Of a stretch of DNA of 64,000 nt, positions 37,401 to 45,383 are shown one piece after another (the first letter of the stretch is position 1; every line of letters starts with the position of its first letter). A model generated the notes under the pieces. The model was given only the letters and a program-made list of their open reading frames with translations. It had not been told where the DNA came from and did not search any database. The stretch is from Stieleria varia. GTDB taxonomy: Bacteria; Planctomycetota; Planctomycetia; Pirellulales; Pirellulaceae. A program made the position numbers and the translations under genes. The DNA lies in NCBI RefSeq assembly GCF_038443385.1, contig NZ_CP151726.1:3472001-3536000 (forward strand), in the 5' to 3' direction.

Positions 37401-37787
37401 GCCCATCTGCTCGCGATCGGTGTCGTGGGCTAAGCGAAACGTGATTTCCGCATCACGGCGATACATCGCGTTGATGATCTGCAAGGCATCCAGCGCGGAG
37501 ACTCTGTCGTCGCCCGTCACGTCAACATAGTTGTCGGGAGCTAGTTCGCCTTCGGCAACCTGAACCTGTCCTTCGGCCGCACGGATCCGCGCGATGTCGT
37601 TGATCACGTGCAAAGCATCGAGCGCAGAGATCCTCAGGTCGTTGTTGACATCCAGTGGATTTCCCGGATTGGTCAGATCCGCAGCGAGCATTTCCCGTGG
37701 GCCAAGGCGTTCCAGACGCAGTGGGCGGGTATGGCGGCGTTTTCCGGCAGAAGCGTGTGGCCGACGTCGAGTCTTTCGCGTTGTCAT
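31425..37787 (-). CDS. Giant surface protein with N-terminal dockerin motifs and long coiled coil
   Basis: 2120 residues from ATG 37787 (GTG 37793 also open). A basic head and LERLGPREMLAA match the N-terminal motif of giant planctomycete surface proteins. Two dockerin-type calcium motifs follow (DVNNDLRISALDALHVIN near 48-65 and DVTGDDRVSALDALQIIN near 92-109). Next come Ig/cadherin-like strands (GTLTIDAGMYLYQPVENFFG; YEVSDEQDSSGPVTL), a middle segment that tells ordered data-like beta strands, a CARDB-like domain (QVPQAGSQIDVRVSIENTA), a long Lys/Glu/Ala coiled coil around residues 1380-1680, and a beta-rich C-terminal region. It has no PEP-CTERM tail. It is probably exported and cell-surface bound; function unknown. 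Confidence 0.85.
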   Translation of the reverse strand: MTTRKTRRRPHASAGKRRHTRPLRLERLGPREMLAADLTNPGNPLDVNNDLRISALDALHVINDIARIRAAEGQVQVAEGELAPDNYVDVTGDDRVSALDALQIINAMYRRDAEITFRLAHDTDREQMGRRDERTYDLTIQGRVNFGDGDKTVFIGIEQNGQLTWIDLTPNVDEEGYFELTDRQVRAMLTDVVGPGSFEILFSPDGTSTGMQDIEIELLVSPPRPELTEAAIPEDGSATFDITGAIYDPDSDPASLQVTIAQQPAHGTLTIDAGMYLYQPVENFFGIDTIVYEVSDEQDSSGPVTLTIDVQSVNDLPEVSPITDQVIRYDDGSIRLPLSLFDIDDTTLEYVGYATVANHLYEIRSTYGLNFASEEAFNLVGLNEKWFFGNDGTSFLLLPDGDLVQWLGEDSDATQSELLIAKLSPEIYADPELLSRAAQEILAPATVSVTDDWVVVIPDPGLYGTITINISVVDATDGVVSRFDLELTPPGPELQKQLDRVDSLIAAAAQLSLENTPQFLQSVAGQLDSFAPELRSQLTEMLTQVLFDYEQTVKLQIASEDWRLIEEAETKRELATAQWVDQQLAILKTNYESAISQYGDSMLADNPAHSAPPLFVQGIDYSEPIQVRVGDTFELDFRAIHPDEVGFFYALDGYDQAKHGYLPWSPQTGLFTWYNVPKEAIGSNQFTMRSWRPGEDTEASVTFTIVVSPDETSLELLTVSPKTISDLGTDPVTLTARGAWHPEYSGLGVEFYQDADGNGVFNRFIDRYLGRDEDGSDGWTWTGTPLPGTGASSVKFFARSVWSSIDEIVSPAVSVEADVIAVPRLQASVLAADGGVTNLNSYEDGDLPHEDHIVRYPNGDSVIASSVFAGQDGGIYLTRYSNSGIDGTGTAKGPAVRVAPSGFWKYEITGDAAGNILLVTSYDSFTPDGTNDPGVFLFRIDPDDNVIGDPIRLDGQTNDGFTFTSAMNSSGQGFVAWKETYVSQPIYIQTFSQAGGNLHDVQILDLHGGFHDGSQWDSSAINEAGDYVIAWPNQAAIGNVAEPDSMRVILHEMYPFDAAINDDGWFVLANAGLQVFDPDGRLVGEPVSVFPSNGRSIQRQVEFLDNDTLRREYVSRSGDSGPRYYRRQSFQLLTHPALMISESEITSLSQQVPQAGSQIDVRVSIENTASESSDSITVAYYLSHDGMIDGQDRLLGSMTIDSGITGNQTQSFDKTLTLPPQVDPFYSRGSTELSLITQVVGSGDQMATALPFIELDFAQLLGAKLDELDAIMALEPPDQPTRIDPLHQLQNYIDPLAVQQQLFGGAGYSNQIPDAINMFQLLGYQYLAGLRAIASRAPYTMREGIYSLGLDVEGAIDRFESEQFQAAQWEEEQLQLALDTRNAKATAAQSQKNATIKKAAERGNQLLDEKDAKIESVRNSKSQRETEKLTQWNRDLSEAENDLASLDDSEESIERINQKLDSTSFSLSWSGAIDYVVEKGKNAQDCVGDLVACGEQVAEETKTFFQGLSEHYQGLYVKAKNQLDARIADLNDQISRVGSIVQSEINRAIATIVEQKRKIKEKYDETVANAEAKRKKLADKAEAEWEKAKTDIAAAKDDLVEFTEAKAAPVLQKGLDAVSDRIDDLRSPAGILQSLQDDLQQLDTINPFGTLAEIASTIETTVTFAGEILGEVKQQLEPAVQAIKEAGGEFADWAKDTGGEVAQQVKDNLLSVFNEEIVAYKVETGFDMTLNLGNGSIFIDANIAPGIDYDSRKFFDLLQGNISFPDLDPIEVITNLLGVELVIHNNYDTIRDSQYAEFGATNVYFSSERFVEYFGGETLLGDAVEIVATGGSAAKDAITDLANQLRLEFNDLFSWLELKGQEQFDSIVPGLFKALITQTPFESPHLELRWTPVTYRYELDFSDAGGKLAKLNPLQQLATDQLLESDYVKSLIDGLNLNVDSPHAAFTLVWKIPEGIDPPTLEEINAEIDANLQDFDFDDFSGLSITGELIDLTIAELKTQGLPEVTGQILGELAKVIIGEKQIEAVVAGQIAGRLDFDFDFIRTELDQFRLQNLEGYKLDLRGTPAGIRLAEFFDRITFGNVGTAMLDELSFDLTTFTLKVSGTLCHKHSWGSLADIIGV

Positions 37788-37906
37788 CGTCACGGTGTTT
37801 TCGAGGGATGGCGGGCAGCCCCGAAATGATGCTAACGGACCCCGACGCGGCGTTCAAGTCTGAGGCGTCGACGCAGCGAAATGTTAGGGAGAGAAACGAT
37901 ATCGGC

Positions 37907-38902
37907 TTAAGCAGTGATCAGGCTGCGATAGTAGTCGACGCTGCGACGCAAGCCGTCGGTCATCGAAACGCTGGGGTCGAACTGCAATCGCGTTCTTGCT
38001 TGATTGATGTCGGCCAGCGAATCGCGAACGTCGCCGGCACGAGGTGCCTGATGGATCGGCTCGATGGATTCGCCCAAGATTTCGCTCAGGGTGCTCAGCA
38101 GTTCGAGCAAGGTGGTTCGCTCGCCTCGCCCAATGTTGAATACTCCGCCGTCGATGCCGCCGACGGTAGCGGCCAGCAGATTTGCCCTCGCGACATCTTT
38201 GACGAACACGAAATCTCGAGACTGCTGACCATCGCCAAAGATCACCGGACGCTCGCCGGAGAGAATCATCGACACAAATTTGGGGATCACGGCGCTATAC
38301 TCGCTCTGCGGGTCTTGGCGGGGGCCGAACACATTGAAATACCGCAGCGTGACGGTCTCAATATCAAACCCGCGACTGAAGGCCTGCATGTATTGTTCGG
38401 CTGACAGTTTTGCGGCCGCATAGGGGGACAGTGGCATCGTGGGGTCTGATTCGCGTTTGGAGACGAACGGCGAGTCCCCATAGGCGGCGCTGGTGCTGGC
38501 CAAGACGAATCGTCGAACGCCGGCCCGCGAGCCGGCATCCAGTAAGTTCACCGTGCTGGTGGCACACCATTGGTGGCACAACCCGGGTTCTCGCATGCTG
38601 CGTGGCACGCTGGCCATCGCCGCCAAATGAAAGACCAAGTCGATCCCACGGACGGCGTCGGTTGCCACGTCGGATTGTGAAGCGTCGCCCTCCAGCCATT
38701 CGAGGTTTCCGTTGTCACCGTGATGGTCCAGGTTGGAGCGAAATCCGGTGCTCAGATTATCCAGAACCCGGACCTGGGCTCCCAAATCCAGCAGGGCATC
38801 GACCACATGGGAGCCGATGAATCCGGCACCCCCGGTCACGAGGCAGCGAGCCCCCCGCAGGGCGTCCGTGGTTTCGGTGGGCAGAGAATAGGACTGAGGC
38901 AT
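37907..38902 (-). CDS. NAD-dependent sugar epimerase/dehydratase
   Basis: 331 residues. CLVTGGAGFIGSHVVDALL is the NAD-binding GxxGxxG motif near the N-terminus, LVFHLAAMASV follows, and catalytic SSAAYGDSPF with SPYAAAKL supplies the Ser-Tyr-Lys triad of extended short-chain dehydrogenases. RYFNVFGPRQDP and VFNIGRGERTTLLEL are typical of UDP-glucose/UDP-glucuronate 4-epimerases and 4,6-dehydratases. It should make a nucleotide sugar for the polysaccharide genes that start 563 bases away on the other strand. Exact substrate cannot be read from sequence. Confidence 0.9.
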   Translation of the reverse strand: MPQSYSLPTETTDALRGARCLVTGGAGFIGSHVVDALLDLGAQVRVLDNLSTGFRSNLDHHGDNGNLEWLEGDASQSDVATDAVRGIDLVFHLAAMASVPRSMREPGLCHQWCATSTVNLLDAGSRAGVRRFVLASTSAAYGDSPFVSKRESDPTMPLSPYAAAKLSAEQYMQAFSRGFDIETVTLRYFNVFGPRQDPQSEYSAVIPKFVSMILSGERPVIFGDGQQSRDFVFVKDVARANLLAATVGGIDGGVFNIGRGERTTLLELLSTLSEILGESIEPIHQAPRAGDVRDSLADINQARTRLQFDPSVSMTDGLRRSVDYYRSLITA

Positions 38903-39465
38903 CGTGCGAACGACCCGTGGGCTGGCGGAGACGAAATAGGGTTCAAGTCAGTAATTCTGCATCTTGGGGACGCAGAAGCGGTCTCGGTATGTCAATTTTC
39001 CAATCAATTCACTCCGTATTTGCTAAATCTGCGGCTGCGGAATCGATAAAGTCAAGTACCTTGGTCGAGGGCTATCCTCCAACGCTGAGACGATCGTGAC
39101 GATCGCGGGCCACCGGACCGGCATCATCCGTAGCTTCATCACTGGCCTCGTCATCGGCCTTTCGGCTGCGAGCTGCGGTCTCCATCGTAACGGACCGAGG
39201 GTAAACCTGTGCGGATGGTTTCAGTTGTGCTGACCAGGAAGGTTTTTTGATCGACACCCTGACCGGAAATGCTGTGCACACGCGAGAGTCATCGATAAAC
39301 TGAGCGAGGCGAATTTTCGCCGTCACGGGGACTCTTTTTTCTCGTCGACGGCTCGTCAAACAATGATTCTGGGCCAGATCGATTCTGGGCCGGATCGCCC
39401 CCCAATGAGCGAACTTCACCCGTCCTGTCCTTTCCTCGGACGCGGCACTGACTGATCTCCCCCAA
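38903..39465. other. Divergent intergenic region upstream of the polysaccharide genes
   Basis: 563 bases between the epimerase gene (minus) and the tyrosine autokinase gene (plus). An open frame on the minus strand (39072-39473) is Arg/Ala/Ser-rich without protein character and is rejected. No repeat family seen elsewhere occurs here, so the sequence may be regulatory for both directions. No promoter was convincing. Confidence 0.4.
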
Positions 39466-41997
39466 ATGAACATGATTGCTGAAAGCTCACCTTCGAACTC
39501 TCTCGCTCGTCATCCGGCGTCCAATCGCGAGCGGAGTGCGATCGTCGAAGACACCGGGATCAACTTGCTGGCCGCCTTGTGGCGATACCGCTGGGCAGTG
39601 TTGTTGCCCACGCTGATTCTGGCAGCGGTGGGATTCGGTTTCTATGTCACCATGCAGGAGACGTATCGCAGCACCACACGCTTGATGGTCGAATCAGACC
39701 GACCCGCGTTGATGAACTCCCAGTCAGGAGAACTCATCGGTGGTGTTCCCGACATCGAGATCTTGCAGGCGGAGCTTTTCAGCGATGATCTGGCAAAGAT
39801 GGCCTTTGCAAATACTAACTTGCAACCGTTCCACCGACTCTATGGTGAGACTCCCGGAGAGCAACTGGAACAGTTCATTTCAGACGCACAAGATCAGTTG
39901 ATCCTGGAACCGGAAGTCACGGACCTTCTTTCGGCACAGTCTTTGGTGACCCTGCTGCACTTCGACAGCAGTGACAAAGAACACTGTGTCGCTGCTGTTA
40001 ACGCATACAGCGAAGCGTTGCAGAACTACTACAACGAGAAACACAAAAGCTCTCGAAACGAAGTGATCCGCTACATCGATGTGATGATCAAGCAGTTGAG
40101 TCCCAAGATCACCGATCTGGAACGCCGGTTGACGGAGTTTAAACTCGATGCGCCGCTGGACTGGGATGACGAAGGCAAGGCGATCAATCCACACCGGATG
40201 CAGCAGCAGTATCTGATGAAACGACGCAACGAGTTGCTGGAGTCGTTGAGTGAAAACAATGCGATCTTGACGTCGATGACGGACATCGCGGAGCAGACCA
40301 AGGACCCTCGCGTTGCCTTGAACGTTTTTGCACAGGTCTTGGGCGTCAGAGTCTTCGCCCCGACTCAGGCGAGTCAGGTCAACCAAGCACTCGATGGCGA
40401 CGAAGAACTCGCGTCAATCGATCTGGAAAAGAAACTCGTTCCTCTGTTGATCGAACGTGACAAGAATGCCAGGGAATACGGGATCAATCACCCCTCGGTC
40501 AAAATTTATGATTCGCAGATCGCAACGATGAAAAGCGAGTTGTCTCGCTTGGTGCGCAGCGAAGCCGCCCGGATCACCCAGTTGCGTGAAGAGTCCTCGG
40601 CAGCGTTTGACGATCCGATCCAGCAGGCCAGTGAAACAGTCATCGCGTTGTTGACATCAACGCGCTCGGATGTCAAATCGATCACTCAGCAGATCGCTGA
40701 TCTCGAGGATCAATTGGCGACGGAGAAACGAGAAGCGGTGAAGCTGGCGCGTTATGAGCAAGAACACGAACAGATGGTGCGCGAGTTGGATCAAAATCGC
40801 ACGTTGATGCAGGAACTGAAGGAAACGATCGCGCGTGCCTCGTTGACCGAAGAAGAGAGCGTGACGCGAGTGATCGAGTTGACCAAACCGACGCCGGCAT
40901 ACATCGTCGGTCCCGTGCTGCTGCAAACGGTGGGTGCCGGGACTCTGTTGGGGCTGCTGCTGGGTAGCGGACTGGCCTTGTTGCTGGAAAAGAACGCCAA
41001 TACGTTCCGAGATCAGGAAGAAATCACAGCCATGCTTGGCGTACCGGTCCTTTCGCACATCCCGTTCTTTCGTGGAAAATCGCGCAAGACAAAGAAAGGA
41101 GAGTTGGACCCCTATCAGGACTTGAGCAACGACATGATCGTGGTTCATCAACCCTCGTCCATGGTTTCCGAAGCGATTCGTTCTTTCCGAACCGCCGTGT
41201 TCTTTGACGCCGGGAATGAAAGCCGCGGGCGCGTGATCCAGATCACCAGCCCCTTGCCAGGTGACGGAAAAAGCACGATCGCCAGCAACTTGGCTTGCTC
41301 GATCGCTCAGAGCGGAAAACGTGTGCTGGCGATCGACTGCGATCTTAGGCGTCCGCAGTTGACAGACAATTTTAATAGTGCCGACAAATTGGGGCTCACC
41401 AATGTGCTCAACGGCGAGTGCGATCCGGCGGACGCCGCCCATCCCACGCCGCTGCCCAAGTTGTACGTGATGCCGTGCGGTCCTATTCCGAACAATCCCG
41501 CAGAGGCTCTTTCGTTGCCGGTGATGAACGAACTGCTCGATTTGCTTCGTGAGCAGTATGACTACATCATCTTGGACACGCCTCCGCTGTTGGTCGTGAC
41601 CGACCCGAGTATCGCTGCCAGCATGGCGGACACGGTGGTGCTGACCCTGAGGGTTCGTCGCCGGAGCAAGCCCAATGCCAAGGAAGCAGTCAATATTCTG
41701 TCCGCCGTTGGCGCGAATATTCTCGGGGTCGTCATCAACAATTCGGACGAAACTGGGCAGAGCGACGGTTACCGTGGATACGGCTATTATCGACACGGCA
41801 AATACGCCAGCCGCTATTACTCTCGCGGCTCAGGTCCTGTTGCCAACGGACGCACCAGCGTTGCCGTTTCGGACGGCCCCTCCCTGCGTCGTTCGACCGT
41901 AGTGAGCGGAAAAGCGGTGTCGAGCAAGCCGATCGGAAAGGCGGCACCTGCTAGTTTAGAAGTTGCGGGATCGAGTGGCGATTCCGCAGACAACTGA
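39466..41997 (+). CDS. Wzc-like polysaccharide co-polymerase / tyrosine autokinase
   Basis: 843 residues. A Wzz-type N-terminus has one membrane segment (WAVLLPTLILAAVGFGFYV, about 43-61), a periplasmic coiled-coil region, and a second segment near 480-505 (VGAGTLLGLLLGSGLALLL). The cytosolic BY-kinase domain follows: SPLPGDGKSTIASNLA (Walker A, about 595), VLAIDCDLRRPQL (Walker A'), and YIILDTPPLLVVTDP (Walker B). A Tyr cluster near the C-terminus (GYRGYGYYRHGKYASRYY) fits autophosphorylation. The protein controls chain length and export of extracellular polysaccharide. It is the first gene of the run with the exosortase (45 bases downstream) and TPR genes. Confidence 0.92.
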   Translation: MNMIAESSPSNSLARHPASNRERSAIVEDTGINLLAALWRYRWAVLLPTLILAAVGFGFYVTMQETYRSTTRLMVESDRPALMNSQSGELIGGVPDIEILQAELFSDDLAKMAFANTNLQPFHRLYGETPGEQLEQFISDAQDQLILEPEVTDLLSAQSLVTLLHFDSSDKEHCVAAVNAYSEALQNYYNEKHKSSRNEVIRYIDVMIKQLSPKITDLERRLTEFKLDAPLDWDDEGKAINPHRMQQQYLMKRRNELLESLSENNAILTSMTDIAEQTKDPRVALNVFAQVLGVRVFAPTQASQVNQALDGDEELASIDLEKKLVPLLIERDKNAREYGINHPSVKIYDSQIATMKSELSRLVRSEAARITQLREESSAAFDDPIQQASETVIALLTSTRSDVKSITQQIADLEDQLATEKREAVKLARYEQEHEQMVRELDQNRTLMQELKETIARASLTEEESVTRVIELTKPTPAYIVGPVLLQTVGAGTLLGLLLGSGLALLLEKNANTFRDQEEITAMLGVPVLSHIPFFRGKSRKTKKGELDPYQDLSNDMIVVHQPSSMVSEAIRSFRTAVFFDAGNESRGRVIQITSPLPGDGKSTIASNLACSIAQSGKRVLAIDCDLRRPQLTDNFNSADKLGLTNVLNGECDPADAAHPTPLPKLYVMPCGPIPNNPAEALSLPVMNELLDLLREQYDYIILDTPPLLVVTDPSIAASMADTVVLTLRVRRRSKPNAKEAVNILSAVGANILGVVINNSDETGQSDGYRGYGYYRHGKYASRYYSRGSGPVANGRTSVAVSDGPSLRRSTVVSGKAVSSKPIGKAAPASLEVAGSSGDSADN

Positions 41998-42042
41998 TTT
42001 TTACGCGACTGAGTCAAGTTCCACCAACCCATCGATTCGACC

Positions 42043-43836
42043 ATGGCTACGATTCAGCCGACCATTGAAACGGCTGCCGGCGAAAAAGATTCCGCATCCA
42101 AACGCTGGATGTATTTTTGGGCATTGCTGTTTCTTGCCTCGGTTCCGTTGTTGATTCCGTACATGATCGACATGTGGGCACATGATCGATATCGGTACTT
42201 TCCGTTTGCACTGCTGGCAACCGGTTGGCTGGTTTACAACCGCTTTGACGGTCGATTCTATCCGCCACGATCATGGTTCAGTTGGGGTGTCATTTCGATC
42301 GCTTGTGTGCTGATCGCGGGCTCGGCAGTGATTCAGTTTCCCTGGTTTGCTGCCGTAGGGTTTGTCCTGATCGCGTTGTGTTGTCTGCACGCGATGAGGG
42401 GGCACGAGGACACGTCGCTGCTGGTGTGTGGTTTGCCTCTGCTGACGTTCATTCAGTTGCCCCGTGCCGACGTCTTGCTGACTCAGAAACTGCAGGACAT
42501 CACCACTTGGCTGTCCAGCGTCATGCTCGATGCGTCTGCCGTACCACACACCGTCAGCAATCGCGTGATCCAGCTTGCCGATCGCGAGTTGTTTGTTGCC
42601 GAGGCATGCAGCGGGATCCAGTCTGTGTTCACGCTCGGATTTCTCGCGTGTGTATTGCTCGCGTTCCGCCGACGTCCTGTCTGGCTGTTTCCCGTTTACC
42701 TGTTGATTGCTTGTTTGCTGGCGGTACTGGCCAACGTGATCCGCGTCACGGTCGTTGCTTTGGGGATCGCTTGGTTCCAGATCGACATGACAGCTGGTTG
42801 GTCGCACGACATGATCGGCTATCTAGCGTTGATCATCGCGGGGTTGTTTTTGCTGTCCTTTGACCATCTCTTGGTCACGCTATTGCACATTGTTCAGCCC
42901 GAGAGTGAGTTCAATCCGCTGATCTCTGCCTGGAACTTTTTTGCTGTTCGTACGGATGTCGAGGTGGTCGCAGACCCACAGATCAATCGAGACGCGATCC
43001 AGGATGCGACGCGACGCGATCAGGCGTCTGCGGCATTTCTATGGGCCAACCGTTTGTCCGGCAGTCCGGTGGCAAAGATCGGGTTTGCCTGCTTGATTGG
43101 ACTCATTGCGATCGGCTCGGCCGTTCAGGTGCTTCGTTCCAGCAAGCCCAAGGACATTTTGTTCAGCAATGAGTCGTTGGTCTTTGACCCTGATCCCAAG
43201 ATGCTGGACCCATCGTTGCATGCACTCCGGGTCGTCAGTCACACGCCCAATCGCGGCTACGAAGATCCGCGATTGGGAGCCAACTCGGATGTTTGGGAGT
43301 GTGAAACGGGGGATGTCAAAGCACAGTTCGTGCTCAGCCAGCCTCACAAAGGATGGCATGAACTGTGCGATTGCTATGAACGCTTGGACTGGATGTTGAT
43401 CAATCGAAACATCAAGTCTGCTGGCGAAATGGAATCCTTGGGCGTCTCGTCAAAGAGTCCCCAGGCGATAGAGGTGCCCTACGTGGTTGCGAGGTTCAAA
43501 AAGGATCCGGGGCAGTTCGGGTACCTGTTGTTTGCCGGAATCGGTAGCGACGGTGCTCTGATCCCGGCTCCCTCTAGTCTCTCCGCGTTTACCCATCGCA
43601 TTTGGAATCGGATCGACGGATCGGGCGTTTGGAATCAGGACGAAGTGATCATGCTGCAGATGTGGGTCACCTCGCCTCGCAAGCTGACGGCCAAGAATTT
43701 GCAAGAGTTAGAAGACGACTTTGTCGCCGCCCGAGCGACGTTCGCCGAAGCGATCGCGGCAAACGCGAGCCACTATTCCGGCGATGAAGGCCAAGTGGCC
43801 GCCAGGACTTTGAATCATCTTGGAGAGACCCTCTGA
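42043..43836 (+). CDS. Exosortase with C-terminal EpsI-like domain (probably XrtU type)
   Basis: 597 residues. About eight membrane segments fill residues 22-285. The catalytic triad of the exosortase family is present in order: EACSGIQS (Cys 189), NVIRV (Arg 234) and HDMIGY (His 255). This is a membrane transpeptidase-like enzyme that processes C-terminal sorting signals in bacteria making extracellular polysaccharide. After about residue 340 (one more membrane segment, IGFACLIGLIAIGSAV) a soluble 230-residue domain resembles EpsI (PHKGWHELCDCYERLDW). Planctomycete exosortases of this shape have been called XrtU; I use that name tentatively. No classical PEP-CTERM protein is visible in the window. 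The stop overlaps the next start (ATGA). Confidence 0.88.
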   Translation: MATIQPTIETAAGEKDSASKRWMYFWALLFLASVPLLIPYMIDMWAHDRYRYFPFALLATGWLVYNRFDGRFYPPRSWFSWGVISIACVLIAGSAVIQFPWFAAVGFVLIALCCLHAMRGHEDTSLLVCGLPLLTFIQLPRADVLLTQKLQDITTWLSSVMLDASAVPHTVSNRVIQLADRELFVAEACSGIQSVFTLGFLACVLLAFRRRPVWLFPVYLLIACLLAVLANVIRVTVVALGIAWFQIDMTAGWSHDMIGYLALIIAGLFLLSFDHLLVTLLHIVQPESEFNPLISAWNFFAVRTDVEVVADPQINRDAIQDATRRDQASAAFLWANRLSGSPVAKIGFACLIGLIAIGSAVQVLRSSKPKDILFSNESLVFDPDPKMLDPSLHALRVVSHTPNRGYEDPRLGANSDVWECETGDVKAQFVLSQPHKGWHELCDCYERLDWMLINRNIKSAGEMESLGVSSKSPQAIEVPYVVARFKKDPGQFGYLLFAGIGSDGALIPAPSSLSAFTHRIWNRIDGSGVWNQDEVIMLQMWVTSPRKLTAKNLQELEDDFVAARATFAEAIAANASHYSGDEGQVAARTLNHLGETL

Positions 43837-45344
43837 TGGAATTCGTCAATCCGTTGCAGTGGGCCAGATGGCTTGTTGAGTTTTTTCGCGCATGGCTCTT
43901 GGCTGTCCCGTGGCGTGATGCGCCCAAAGCCATCCCTGCGATCTTGCTGATGCTCGTCATGGCCATCGTGGGCACCATTGCGATGACCGGTGGTGCCGGG
44001 TGGCGAAATCGGCTGCTGAACAATCAGCTCGCCGTCGCTTTTGACATGGACGACTATTCGACCGCGGAAGTGGTCATCCGTAGGCAACTCGACGCCGATC
44101 CCAACAACGGGGACTTGCTGTATCGGCTGGCAGTTGTCCGAGATGCTCAGTCGCATGTGGAGGAAGCGAAGGAGATCTTGCGATATTTGGCGTTAGAACG
44201 TCGGCATCTCGACGCGGCCAAATGGCTCCTTGAGAAAGACTTCATCGGCAAACAGTGGGGCAGCTTGACGTCCGAGCGACGGGAAGAGTTTGGGCAGATC
44301 CTGGAGTTGATCACTCAACAAGAACGTGAAAATCTCAAAGTGTTGCGGTTGTACGCGGAGTACTTGATCGCCAGCGAAAAATTCTCGTCCGCGATTCCGG
44401 TGCTAAAAAAACTTTCTCAGACAGACCCCATGCGCGCCTTGCAGGCTGCGGCGCTCTCTCGAAAACTTGGTGACTTTGACGGCGCGGATGTTCTTGCCGA
44501 GCGTGCGTTGGAAGATGTCAACAAGATGTCGAACGACGATCCGACCAACTCCACGCTGGCTCTGGCGGTTGCGCAGAATCAGCTCTTTCTGAAACGCTAC
44601 GGTGACGCAGTTCGTACGTTGGATTCGGCAATCAAAGTGGCAAAGACTCCGGCGGAAAAGAATCTGCTCAGCCAAGCCATGGGCGACGCCATCGTGGCTT
44701 GGATCGCGTTCATCGAAGAGGCACCCAACGCAACGGTCCAAGAACGCGTGCGAATCTTGAAGATGTTGCGAGCCGCGTTGAACTACGCGCCGAACAACCC
44801 ACGCGTCGTCACGTTGGTTGCTGACCAAGTTCTGGGGACGCTCAACGACGACGAACCTTCGATCGCCGAGATCCGCGACGGACTGCTGGCCTCGCTGGTG
44901 GACGGAAAATCGCCAGGTATCGCGCACTTCATCAAAGGCACCTCCGCATTGATGAGCGATGACATTGCCAACGCGATGCTGCATCTGGATTTGGCAAGAG
45001 AGATGATGCCGCAAAGCAGCGCGGTGCTGAACAACTTGGCCGTCGCCATGGCTTTGCAAAAGGATCCCGACTTAGATAAGGCGCTCAAGCTCTCCAATGC
45101 GGCCATCGAACAGACCCCTCAACCCACGCCGCACTTTTACGAAACACGCGGACAAATTCTTTACCGCATGGGTAGCTTCATGGCGGCGATTCCCGACTTG
45201 GAACGCACCCTGGCGGCACCGTCGCTGGCAACCAAGGCGCACGAAATGCTGGCGGTGTGTTATGATCGAGTCGGAGACAAGGTGCTGGCCAATCAACACC
45301 GCGCTGCTGCCAAGCAAACGCCTCAAGAATCTGACCCTGAGTGA
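43836..45344 (+). CDS. Membrane-anchored TPR protein of the exosortase locus
   Basis: 502 residues. One membrane segment (AIPAILLMLVMAIVGTIAMTGG, about 32-53) is followed by a periplasmic or cytosolic array of tetratricopeptide-like helices, for example NNGDLLYRLAVVRDAQSHVEEAKEIL-type and MLHLDLAREMMPQSSAVLNNLAVAMALQ-type repeats (named by pattern only). TPR proteins of this shape (PrsT/EpsT-like) commonly accompany exosortase loci and probably scaffold polysaccharide export. The ATG shares its A with the exosortase stop, so translation is coupled. The AmmeMemoRadiSam gene follows 39 bases later. Confidence 0.8.
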   Translation: MEFVNPLQWARWLVEFFRAWLLAVPWRDAPKAIPAILLMLVMAIVGTIAMTGGAGWRNRLLNNQLAVAFDMDDYSTAEVVIRRQLDADPNNGDLLYRLAVVRDAQSHVEEAKEILRYLALERRHLDAAKWLLEKDFIGKQWGSLTSERREEFGQILELITQQERENLKVLRLYAEYLIASEKFSSAIPVLKKLSQTDPMRALQAAALSRKLGDFDGADVLAERALEDVNKMSNDDPTNSTLALAVAQNQLFLKRYGDAVRTLDSAIKVAKTPAEKNLLSQAMGDAIVAWIAFIEEAPNATVQERVRILKMLRAALNYAPNNPRVVTLVADQVLGTLNDDEPSIAEIRDGLLASLVDGKSPGIAHFIKGTSALMSDDIANAMLHLDLAREMMPQSSAVLNNLAVAMALQKDPDLDKALKLSNAAIEQTPQPTPHFYETRGQILYRMGSFMAAIPDLERTLAAPSLATKAHEMLAVCYDRVGDKVLANQHRAAAKQTPQESDPE

Positions 45345-45383
45345 TCGCATCTCGACTTGCGGTTGCCCATCCAAGGTTGCCAC

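Noticed and set aside
39072-39473. 133-codon minus-strand frame upstream of the polysaccharide genes
   Set aside because: Arg/Ala/Ser/Glu-rich without hydrophobic core pattern, start overlapping the kinase gene start; more likely a regulatory spacer.
40657-41796. 379-codon minus-strand frame
   Set aside because: Antisense to the Wzc-like kinase domain, His/Gln-rich shadow composition.
42043-43836. Archaeosortase or plain multi-pass membrane protease
   Set aside because: The Cys, Arg and His motifs occur in the exosortase order, beside a Wzc-like kinase gene and with an EpsI-like tail, which favours a bacterial exosortase.
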